A DNA stretch of 6,284 nucleotides from QQUD01 sp039029915 (GCA_039029915.1 JBCCFD010000460.1:1-6284), one strand, 5' to 3'; positions 1-6,207 are shown, counted from the stretch's first letter. Notes: generated by a model from the sequence alone, not told the origin. Numbers and translations: made by a program.

Positions 1-87
1 ACCGCTTTTTACGGTACGGTCCACGCAGCGTATGAAACCGGCGTTCGAGCAGCACGGGAAATTTTGGCACAATGTGAAACATTATGA
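1..87 (+). CDS. Flavin-containing amine oxidase, C-terminal end (partial)
   Basis: An open frame enters from the left edge and runs 28 codons to a TGA at 85-87. Its peptide contains FYGTVHAAYETGVRAAREIL, which matches the C-terminus of the next gene (YYATVHGAYETGIKAAREIL) at about 15 of 20 positions. In the polyamine oxidase/LSD1 family this segment follows the FAD-contacting FAGE motif and closes the FAD-binding domain. The fragment is therefore the tail of a second, paralogous flavin amine oxidase. Its third codon positions differ widely from the downstream copy, so the duplication is not recent. The stop overlaps the start of the next gene by 4 bases (ATGA), which implies one transcript and translational coupling. 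Only the tail is visible, so substrate and length are unknown. Confidence 0.85.
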   Translation, partial: TAFYGTVHAAYETGVRAAREILAQCETL

Positions 88-1403
88 AAAAGATACTCGT
101 AATCGGGGCTGGCATGGCTGGCATCAGTGCAGCAAAAACCCTTCAAGAAGCTGGGGAAAATGTGACTATTTTAGAAGCCAGGGCTCGCGTTGGCGGACGG
201 ACGCACACGGATCGCACCTTAGGCAATCATGTTGACTTAGGGGCCTCTTGGATTCATGGCTATGATGGCAATCCAATGACGTCATTAGCCCGAGAACTCA
301 ACATCGCTACCGGCTACACTGATTTTTTAAATCGATCCCAAACGGCCGTTTCTGCCTACCGAGAGGATGGCATTCCGCTCGATTTAGCCGAATATTCAGA
401 AGGGCAGCTTTTAGCCAATGCCTCGTTTATAAGCAGCGAGGCGTCCTTACTTTATGAGCAGCCCAGTGAAGCAAAATCACTGAAAGATTGGATTGAGCAT
501 GGCTTGCCAAAACCTAAAGGAATGTCAGAGGCCGCTGAGCTTGGATTCCATTACTACTCAACCATTCGCATGGAGTATACAAACGCCTCAGATTGGGATT
601 TAATCGACTGGGGCTTAAGTGATTCGTACGCCTATTTGCCCGGTGGTGATCATGTGGTGTACGGCGGTGGGTTCAACACCATTACGGACTACTTGGCGGA
701 AGGGCTGGAGATTTTGACAGATACGGCCGTTTCTCATATCAAAACTCACGAGAAAGGTGTCACGCTTACCAGTAACAAAGGCACATTCGAGGGCGATGCC
801 GTAATCATCACAGTGCCTTTGGGCATTCTCAAAAATCAAGCCATTACCTTTGAGCCTCCTCTACCGGAAGAAAAACGAGGCGCCATTGATCGCATCGGCT
901 ATGGCAACTACGAGAAACTGGCCATGCGCTTCGACAAGTTTTACTGGCCCAAGGAAGCACATCGATTTAACTATTTGAGCGCGGGAGAGATGTCGCTGTT
1001 TCATGCTTGGTTCAATTTAGGCCACTACACGGGCGACCCCGTCATTATCTCCTACCATGCGGGGCGTCGAGCACGACACATCAATGAATTAAGTGATGGG
1101 GAACTTCTTGAGCAAACAATCTCTATCATGCAGAAAATCTTTGGCGACAATGGGTATGGTGAAATTCCGGCTCCTCTAAACTTTGTGCGTACCAACTGGC
1201 AGGCTGATCCTTACGCTCAGGGCAGCTATTCATTTGACCAAGTCGGGCAGCTAGCCACGGATAGACAAACTTTGGGAGAGGCGGTAAACGGCCGTCTTCA
1301 TTTTGCTGGCGAAGCAACTCATCCACATTATTACGCCACCGTACACGGCGCGTACGAAACGGGAATTAAAGCGGCTAGGGAAATTTTGGAGAATAGAGAA
1401 TAG
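84..1403 (+). CDS. Flavin monoamine/polyamine oxidase family protein
   Basis: This 439-residue protein is a complete FAD-dependent amine oxidase, a family that oxidises a primary or secondary amine to an imine and makes H2O2. The N-terminal Rossmann motif is GAGMAG (residues 8-13), followed by the ribose-binding E31 and the EARARVGGR block (31-39). LGASWIHG lies near residue 52. PLGILK and GYGNYEK follow, with K278 at the position of the conserved flavin-N5 lysine of LSD1 and plant polyamine oxidases. Near the C-terminus are NWQADPYAQGSYSF and FAGEATHPHYYATVHGA (from about residue 407). There is no Cys at the covalent-FAD site of MAO-A/B, so FAD is probably non-covalent. No signal peptide is visible, which suggests a cytoplasmic enzyme. 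The start is set by the ATGA overlap with the preceding paralogue; there is no clear Shine-Dalgarno. Polyamines are the likely substrates given the neighbours, but other amines are possible. Confidence 0.93.
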   Translation: MKKILVIGAGMAGISAAKTLQEAGENVTILEARARVGGRTHTDRTLGNHVDLGASWIHGYDGNPMTSLARELNIATGYTDFLNRSQTAVSAYREDGIPLDLAEYSEGQLLANASFISSEASLLYEQPSEAKSLKDWIEHGLPKPKGMSEAAELGFHYYSTIRMEYTNASDWDLIDWGLSDSYAYLPGGDHVVYGGGFNTITDYLAEGLEILTDTAVSHIKTHEKGVTLTSNKGTFEGDAVIITVPLGILKNQAITFEPPLPEEKRGAIDRIGYGNYEKLAMRFDKFYWPKEAHRFNYLSAGEMSLFHAWFNLGHYTGDPVIISYHAGRRARHINELSDGELLEQTISIMQKIFGDNGYGEIPAPLNFVRTNWQADPYAQGSYSFDQVGQLATDRQTLGEAVNGRLHFAGEATHPHYYATVHGAYETGIKAAREILENRE

Positions 1404-1508
1404 AGGAAAGAGAAGAGAGGATGTTGGTTATTCGTGATTAGTTATTAGGGAAATCAACACGCAGTTGGTTTTTATAGATACTGAACGCTAGCCAACCGAT
1501 TAACAACT

Positions 1509-2348
1509 ATGAAAAACACAAAAATTGCAGTCATCCAAACAAATTGGGCAGGCGATCGAGCCAGCATGATTAAAAATATTAGTGAATTAGTCGATGAAGC
1601 CGCAAAAAAAGGGGCTGAAATCGTTTGTTTGCAGGAGTTTACGCTGTCACCTTACTTTGCCAGCGTCAAAGACGATGCCAATTATGCTTGGGCAGAACCC
1701 GTCAATGGCGGGGAATCTACGGCCGTATTCTCCCAATTGGCGCAACAGAACAACGTCGCTATTTTAGGCAGCCTGTTTGAGGCCGCAGATGACGGCGTTC
1801 ATTGGGATACAGCAACCGTCCATGCCCCATCTGGGGAACTCACGGGCATCACACGCAAGGTTCATATTCCACAGGGGGCGGGCTACTATGAGGATTATTA
1901 TTATGGTGGCGCCAATGAGTATCCGATTCATGATGTGGAGGGAATAAAAACGGCCGTGCCAACCTGCTACGACCAGTGGTTTCCTGAAATGTCGCGGATA
2001 TGCGCCCTGAACGGGGCTGAGTTTATCTTCTACCCGACCGCTATCGGGTCAGAACCAGAAGCCCCTGAGCTAGATACCGCTGAAGCGTGGCAAACTGTCA
2101 TGCGGGGTCAAGCCATCGCCAACGGCGTCTTTATTGCCGCAGCCAATCGTATTGGCAGTGAGGATGTGGATTTTTACGGCAGCAGCTTTATTTGTGACCC
2201 AACGGGCAACATCATTGCCCAGGCTAGCCGGAACAAAACAGAAGTCCTGGTGGCAGAATTGAAAACGGCCGTATTTGAGCAATGGCGTTATTTATTCCCA
2301 TTGCTGAAGCAAAGACGCCCTGATGCATATAGCGACATAACCAAGTAA
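1509..2348 (+). CDS. aguB: N-carbamoylputrescine amidase (nitrilase superfamily)
   Basis: This 279-residue C-N hydrolase would cleave N-carbamoylputrescine to putrescine, CO2 and ammonia, the last step of the agmatine deiminase route. The nitrilase catalytic triad is visible: E43 in LQEF, K117 in TRKVHIPQG, and C153 in PTCYDQWFPE. The family-specific stretches are CYDQWFPE, then FYPTAIGSEP with a following W and an AN...AANRIGSE block, plus the C-terminal QRRPDAY. These match AguB much better than beta-ureidopropionase, which has a different sequence around the catalytic Cys. Length is slightly below the usual 290 or so. The ATG at 1509 is preceded by ttaacaact with no Shine-Dalgarno. The gene lies 105 bases after the amine oxidase and 48 bases before the aminotransferase, so co-transcription is likely. 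Function as a general omega-amidase or beta-ureidopropionase is less likely but not excluded. Confidence 0.88.
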   Translation: MKNTKIAVIQTNWAGDRASMIKNISELVDEAAKKGAEIVCLQEFTLSPYFASVKDDANYAWAEPVNGGESTAVFSQLAQQNNVAILGSLFEAADDGVHWDTATVHAPSGELTGITRKVHIPQGAGYYEDYYYGGANEYPIHDVEGIKTAVPTCYDQWFPEMSRICALNGAEFIFYPTAIGSEPEAPELDTAEAWQTVMRGQAIANGVFIAAANRIGSEDVDFYGSSFICDPTGNIIAQASRNKTEVLVAELKTAVFEQWRYLFPLLKQRRPDAYSDITK

Positions 2349-2396
2349 AGATGAAACCACGAGGTGTCTAAGCTAAAAAAGAGAGAAGAACCCAAA

Positions 2397-3704
2397 ATGA
2401 AACAATCTGAAAAAATCAATCAAAAACAGAAAAAACATCTTTGGCCCAATCACCTGCTGTACTACAGCAATCCATTGCCCCTTGAGCGAGGCGAAGATAT
2501 GTACGTATGGGATGTTGATGGCAACAAATATCTCGACTTCTTTGCCGGTATCTTAACCACCAGCGTGGGGCACAACAATAAGCGCGTCAATGAGCGCGTC
2601 ACAGAACAAGTTGGCAAGCTTATCCATAGCTCAACGCTATATCCCAATGCGGTGCACATTGAGTTTGCTGAAAAACTAGGTCAAATCACCCCAAATGGCT
2701 TAGACACGTTTTATTTTGGGGCATCGGGCACGGATGCAGACGAAACGGCCGTTTTACTCGCCCAAGTGTACACCGGCAACACCGAAGTCATCGCCCTAAG
2801 ACACGGGTACAGCGGGAAATCTCAGTTCGCCATGTCACTGACTGGACAAGGCTCATGGCGAATGGGGCCACCCCACATTGGCTATATTCGCCACGCAATG
2901 ACGCCCTACACCTACCGCGCCTTAGGCAACATGGACGAAGAGACCTTTGTGCAGGCTTGTCTTGATGATTTGCAGGACGTACTACACACAATGACCTCTG
3001 GCAAAATCGCCTGCATCATCATGGAACCTATTCAAGGTGTCGGTGGTTTTATCACGTTGCCACCCAAATATATGCAAGGGGCGGCTGAAATTGCTCGGGC
3101 GCACGGCGGATTAGTGATCATCGATGAAGTACAAACTGGATTCGGCCGTACGGGCACGCATTGGTGGGGTCATCAGCATTGTGGCATCACGCCAGACATC
3201 ATGACAATGGCCAAAGGTATCGCCAATGGTATGCCCCTTTCGGCCGTGGCAACCACTCAGGAAATCGCCCAAAGTACCGTTGGCAAAGGGCTGACAATTA
3301 GCACCTTTGGGGGCAATCCGGTTGCCTGTGCGGCTGGTGTGGCCACGCTCGAAGAGATGATGGCATCATATGGTCCAGACCGCTGCGCAGAAATTGGGGC
3401 TGAATTGGAAGCCGGTCTGAATAAGCTGGCTGAAAAATACCCCATCATCGGCGAAGTCCGAGGGCGGGGTCTCATGCAGGGGATCGAGCTGGTTGTTGAT
3501 CGAGAAACCAAAGAACCGGCTGCCCATCTCGCGAATGGTATGCTTGAAGAAAGTCGCAAAACGGGCCTGCTCATCGGCAAAGGCGGGATGTATGGCAACA
3601 CGCTGCGGATCGCCCCCCCGCTTACCGCCACCAAAGAGCACGTTGAAGAAGCCCTTGAAAAGTTAGACTATGCGTTTTCGCAAGTTATGGAGATGGATTT
3701 TTAA
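2397..3704 (+). CDS. Class III PLP-dependent aminotransferase, AGXT2-like
   Basis: This is a fold-type I, class III (omega) aminotransferase of 435 residues from the ATG at 2397. It has FGASGTDADE in the phosphate-binding region, E210 in MEPIQGVGGF, D243 in IIDEVQTGFGRTG (pyridine-N contact), and the PLP lysine K273 in MAKGIANG. It ends with a FGGNP motif and GGMYGNTLRIAPPLT. The WWGHQ segment and the C-terminal pattern resemble AGXT2 and plant PYD4, which act on beta-alanine and related amines with pyruvate or glyoxylate. Beside aguB, a putrescine or omega-amino-acid substrate is plausible. A GTG at 2364 would add 11 Lys/Glu-rich residues. I prefer the ATG because it follows a purine-rich gagagaaga, though neither site is strong. 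The usual Tyr-His-Gly that stacks on PLP reads Y138-S139-G140 here. The amino acceptor cannot be read from sequence. Confidence 0.9.
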   Translation: MKQSEKINQKQKKHLWPNHLLYYSNPLPLERGEDMYVWDVDGNKYLDFFAGILTTSVGHNNKRVNERVTEQVGKLIHSSTLYPNAVHIEFAEKLGQITPNGLDTFYFGASGTDADETAVLLAQVYTGNTEVIALRHGYSGKSQFAMSLTGQGSWRMGPPHIGYIRHAMTPYTYRALGNMDEETFVQACLDDLQDVLHTMTSGKIACIIMEPIQGVGGFITLPPKYMQGAAEIARAHGGLVIIDEVQTGFGRTGTHWWGHQHCGITPDIMTMAKGIANGMPLSAVATTQEIAQSTVGKGLTISTFGGNPVACAAGVATLEEMMASYGPDRCAEIGAELEAGLNKLAEKYPIIGEVRGRGLMQGIELVVDRETKEPAAHLANGMLEESRKTGLLIGKGGMYGNTLRIAPPLTATKEHVEEALEKLDYAFSQVMEMDF

Positions 3705-3711
3705 AGCTACT

Positions 3712-3743
3712 CAGCTCATCAGCATTTCAGCATTTCAGCTTAT
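3712..3743 (+). repeat. Degenerate tandem 8-bp repeat, four units
   Basis: Four head-to-tail octamers begin 8 bases after the aminotransferase stop codon: CAGCTCAT, CAGCATTT, CAGCATTT and CAGCTTAT. The CAGC half is invariant and the second half is AT-rich. The two central units are identical. The array is too short to be a minisatellite with known function. It could be a slipped-strand remnant or a fragment of a dispersed intergenic repeat. Confidence 0.6.
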
Positions 3744-3844
3744 TACTTCGTTACCAAAGTTTTTAAGTATTCCTTCTCTGGAAGAAGTTTAATTGTCTTT
3801 TGTAACGGAATATTATTACCTTTTTACATAAGTTCTTTTATTAA

Positions 3845-4005
3845 TGTCATGTCGAGCGGATCAAGCCGACTAACGCAACAATCAATTAGAGAGTCGAGAC
3901 ATCTCTCCACTAAACTATTAAATAGAGTGCACTTCTCTAATGATGAGATGTCTCGACTCAGCTTATGACCGAGACTACTTTTATTTAGCCCTGCTCGACA
4001 TGACA
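3845..4005. repeat. Concentric two-tier palindrome (MITE/REP-like element)
   Basis: Two perfect inverted repeats share one centre at 3925. The outer pair is TGTCATGTCGAGC (3845-3857) with GCTCGACATGACA (3993-4005). The inner pair is GAGTCGAGACATCTC (3891-3905) with GAGATGTCTCGACTC (3945-3959). Spacers of exactly 33 bases on each side separate the arms and are essentially not complementary to each other. The central loop of 39 bases contains the palindrome AGTGCACT (3926-3933). A transcript could form a 13-bp stem, a 33/33 internal loop, a 15-bp stem and an apical loop. The arm sequences resemble dispersed intergenic palindromes I associate with Bacteroidota. No transposase and no clear target-site duplication are seen, so a non-autonomous mobile element is inferred rather than shown. 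Confidence 0.85.
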
Positions 4006-4168
4006 CAAATGTAAAGTTTATTTTTGTAACAATGTATTATCGGCTAAACAGGCAATCTGCCAATAAACTGAATTGCTTTTTTTAAACGTGAAGAAACCTC
4101 TGAAATTTTAATCATTTAGTAAATCAATCTGGTAAGTCGCTAGAATTTGGGAACAAATTTCAAACGAA

Positions 4169-4705
4169 ATGGAAAAAGCAAAAGATGTAAAAATTAGTAC
4201 AGTGGTTTTCCTTATCTTGGGTTTAGTTTGGTTTTGGATTGCTTCTTTACTGCTAGACATCAGCGTATTGACGTTTTTCTACTTCATTTGGCTTTTTATT
4301 GGTTTAGGGATGGCAGGGGCTATCCTCTGGTATAAAAAATTTAAAGATTCAATGATCGCTGTGGGGGTCATTATTGTTTCAGCATTACTTCTAACCCCTG
4401 TTCTTGGTATACCGACCGTACTAGCTTATAGGTCTTATGAAGAAGGAGCGACACTCAATGCACTGGATCGTTTAATTGAAATAATTGTTAACAACGAAGA
4501 AATTCCAAGCAACTATCAAATAGAAAATCCTGAGAATGAGCTCTCCACTTTCAATTCCGAATTTAGTAGAAATTACGAGATTATTTTTATTGATTTTTTA
4601 TTAGGCCAATATGATATAGGTGTGCGCTTTAATTCCGGTGCAGAGTATATATTCCAAATTGGCAGATATGATAGGGCTTGGCACGTGCTTATATTTCGAG
4701 AATAA
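4169..4705 (+). CDS. Orphan three-helix membrane protein of unknown function
   Basis: I do not recognise this 178-residue protein. Three hydrophobic helices are visible at about residues 11-29, 31-55 and 61-87, followed by a soluble domain of roughly 90 residues. Positive charges before helix 1 (K3, K5, K8) and after helix 2 (KKFK, 56-59) suggest a cytoplasmic N-terminus and an extracytoplasmic C-terminal domain. That domain starts with an acidic helix-like stretch and ends with aromatic-rich beta-like segments (YDIGVRF, EYIFQIG, WHVLIF). The coding sequence is AT-rich (about 22-37% G+C in sampled lines, against about 47% in neighbours) and contains no ACGGCCGT octamer. Both features suggest horizontal acquisition or a different selective regime. 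The ATG at 4169 has no strong ribosome binding site. Nothing links it functionally to the flanking polyamine genes. The intact reading frame and sensible membrane topology argue that it is a real gene. Confidence 0.7.
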   Translation: MEKAKDVKISTVVFLILGLVWFWIASLLLDISVLTFFYFIWLFIGLGMAGAILWYKKFKDSMIAVGVIIVSALLLTPVLGIPTVLAYRSYEEGATLNALDRLIEIIVNNEEIPSNYQIENPENELSTFNSEFSRNYEIIFIDFLLGQYDIGVRFNSGAEYIFQIGRYDRAWHVLIFRE

Positions 4706-4717
4706 ATTCCATTTAAT

Positions 4718-4725
4718 AGAAGGAG
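4718..4725 (+). promoter_or_regulatory. Strong Shine-Dalgarno-like site without a gene
   Basis: AGAAGGAG is the best anti-Shine-Dalgarno match in the window apart from that of the last gene. It is placed 5 bases before a GTG at 4731, but that frame stops after two codons (GTG AAT TAG). It is 62 bases before the gabT-like ATG, too far to serve that start. It may be the remnant of a lost reading frame or chance. Confidence 0.25.
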
Positions 4726-4787
4726 TGAGCGTGAATTAGGTATAGGCGTTTTTGTAATTGCCAACACTCAATTACCAATAACAAACC

Positions 4788-6128
4788 ATGGGAACAATTA
4801 ACTTAGTAACTGACCTACCCGGCCCTAAAAGCCAAGCCATTGTGGCACGACGAGAAGCAGCTTTATCTCAGGGTGCGGCCAAATTAACACAGATCGCCAT
4901 AGACCATGCGGCAGGAACGGCCGTAACCGACGTAGACGGCAATACGCTATTAGATTTTGCCGGGGGCATTGGCATGCTGGCTGTCGGGCATTGTCCTCCA
5001 AACGTCGTCAATGCTATGAAAGAGCAAGCTGAGAAACTTGTTCACATGTGCTCCATCGTTTCAAGCTACGAGCCAATGGTTGAAGTCGCTGAGCTGCTCA
5101 ATCAAATCACGCCAGGTGACCACGCTAAAAAGAGCGTCCTGCTCAACAGCGGGGCTGAAGCGGTAGAAGCGGCCGTTAAAATCGCTCGTGCTTACACTGG
5201 TCGCGAAGCGATTGTTGTTTTTGAAGGTGCCTATCACGGCCGGACCAACATGACGATGGCCATGACTTCTAAATATGGCTTATTCAAAAAAGGATTTGGC
5301 CCTTTTGCGCCTGAGATTTACCGCCTGCCTTTTCCCAATGTGTACCGCAAACCAGCTGATTTAAGCGAAGAGGCGTTTGTAGAGTACAGCTGTTGGCAAT
5401 TGGAGAATGCTATGGTGGCCCAGGTTGATCCAAACTATATTGCCGCGATTGTCATTGAGCCTGTTCAGGGTGAAGGTGGCTTCCTTACCACGCCACCACG
5501 CTTCTTAGAACGCATTCGCCAACTGTGTGACCAATACGGCATTGTCATGATTGCTGATGAAATTCAGTGTGGTTTTGGCCGAACGGGCAAGCTGTTTGCC
5601 TGCGAGCATTATGACATTGTGCCAGACCTTATTACGACGGGAAAATCATTAGGGGCCGGTATGCCAATTGCGGCCGTAACGGGTAAAGCAGAGATCGTAG
5701 ACGCACCGCATCCAGGTGGCTTAGGCGGTACTTACAGTGGTAACCCACTGGCCTGCGTGGCCGCCATCGAGGCGATTAAAACTATCAGCAACCCCACCTT
5801 TTTGGCGCGCACTGTTAAAGTTGGCAACCATATGCGCTACCACCTAAACCAAATTCAAATAGCCAATCCAAACATCGTGGGTGATGTGCGAGGGCTTGGG
5901 CCAATGCTGGCAATGGAAATCGTAAAGGACCCCGACACAAAAGAGCCAGATATGGAATCTACCGGAAAAATTACGGCCGGTACGCTTGAAAAAGGGCTCA
6001 TCACCATACGGGCAGGTCTCTATAGCAACTGCGTGCGCTTCCTGCCGCCGCTCACGATATCTGATGATGAGATTGATGAGGGGATGAGCATTTTGGCAGG
6101 TGTGGTTTCTAAATTACATAGTGAGTAG
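4788..6128 (+). CDS. gabT: 4-aminobutyrate aminotransferase (GabT-like)
   Basis: This 446-residue class III PLP aminotransferase fits GABA:2-oxoglutarate aminotransferase, which makes succinate semialdehyde and glutamate. Family marks are the N-terminal PGPKS, DVDGN with FAGGIG, KKSVLLNSGAEA (N120-A125), Y149-H150-G151, TSKYGLFKKGFGPFAPE, E224 in IEPVQGEGGF, D257 in ADEIQCGFGRTG, and the PLP lysine K286 in TTGKSLGAG. The length is typical of the family and the protein is intact. It is clearly distinct from the aminotransferase at 2397-3704, so the two are not a recent duplication. The ATG at 4788 has no Shine-Dalgarno (aataacaaacc precedes it). It sits 82 bases after the orphan membrane gene. 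In this context GABA would come from putrescine breakdown. A 5-aminovalerate aminotransferase activity is a realistic alternative or addition. Confidence 0.9.
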   Translation: MGTINLVTDLPGPKSQAIVARREAALSQGAAKLTQIAIDHAAGTAVTDVDGNTLLDFAGGIGMLAVGHCPPNVVNAMKEQAEKLVHMCSIVSSYEPMVEVAELLNQITPGDHAKKSVLLNSGAEAVEAAVKIARAYTGREAIVVFEGAYHGRTNMTMAMTSKYGLFKKGFGPFAPEIYRLPFPNVYRKPADLSEEAFVEYSCWQLENAMVAQVDPNYIAAIVIEPVQGEGGFLTTPPRFLERIRQLCDQYGIVMIADEIQCGFGRTGKLFACEHYDIVPDLITTGKSLGAGMPIAAVTGKAEIVDAPHPGGLGGTYSGNPLACVAAIEAIKTISNPTFLARTVKVGNHMRYHLNQIQIANPNIVGDVRGLGPMLAMEIVKDPDTKEPDMESTGKITAGTLEKGLITIRAGLYSNCVRFLPPLTISDDEIDEGMSILAGVVSKLHSE

Positions 6129-6196
6129 TCAGTGGTGAAGAGTAAAGTCAGGATGATCCACAACAGACCAGACTCAAAACGGGTTGAGAACATCAA

Positions 6197-6203
6197 AAGG
6201 TGA
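6197..6203 (+). promoter_or_regulatory. Ribosome binding site deciding a TTG start
   Basis: AAGGTGA lies 4 bases before a TTG at 6208, with its AGG core 7 bases away. An in-frame TAA at 6205-6207 directly precedes the TTG, so no start further upstream is possible in this frame. This is the clearest Shine-Dalgarno of any gene in the window. Confidence 0.6.
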
Positions 6204-6207
6204 ATAA

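Larger units (their letters stand above)
3705..4168 (+). other. Gene-free AT-rich intergenic region
   Basis: No supported gene lies in this stretch of 464 bases. It holds a short octamer repeat just after the aminotransferase stop and a large concentric palindrome. An AT-rich segment then leads to the orphan membrane gene, including a small inverted repeat AATTTG-GGAA-CAAATT at 4144-4159 just ahead of that gene's start. I see no convincing rho-independent terminator after 3704 and no clear sigma-70 promoter. Base composition changes sharply from the upstream gene, which marks this as the left part of a compositionally distinct block ending near 4787. Confidence 0.7.
342..4924. repeat. Dispersed palindromic octamer ACGGCCGT, eight copies
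   Basis: Exact copies of ACGGCCGT start at 342, 723, 1288, 1719, 1950, 2265, 2745 and 4917. Two of them (340-351 and 2743-2754) extend to the 12-base palindrome AAACGGCCGTTT. One-mismatch copies keeping CGGCCGT start at 3142, 3240, 5169 and 5670. About 0.1 exact copies would be expected by chance at this base composition. All copies are inside genes; none is intergenic or in the orphan membrane gene. The entry spans first to last exact copy, and the sequence between copies is ordinary coding sequence. Confidence 0.85.

Noticed and set aside
32..235. Plus-strand frame of 67 codons across the amine oxidase junction
   Set aside because: It overlaps the two amine oxidase genes out of frame and its peptide has no family features.
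1509..2348. Reading the amidase as beta-ureidopropionase, making this a pyrimidine-degradation locus
   Set aside because: The CYDQWFPE and FYPTAIGSEP stretches and the QRRPDAY tail match the N-carbamoylputrescine amidase subgroup instead.
3257..3634. Minus-strand open frame of 125 codons inside the aminotransferase
   Set aside because: It lies wholly opposite a gene with clear family motifs, and its Ser/Pro/Arg-rich peptide is typical of an antisense shadow.
3824..4006. Open frame of 60 codons on the minus strand through the palindrome
   Set aside because: It runs through both palindrome arms and has no recognisable protein features; it is a by-product of the repeat.
3835..4015. Target-site duplication flanking the palindrome
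   Set aside because: The bases immediately outside the two outer arms (…ttattaa and caaatgt…) show no convincing direct repeat.
4035..4040. TATTAT as a -10 box for the orphan membrane gene
   Set aside because: No acceptable -35 element lies 16-18 bases upstream, and such hexamers are common in AT-rich sequence.
6173..6188. CTCAA...TTGAG hairpin after gabT as a terminator
   Set aside because: The stem is only 5 bp and no T-run follows.
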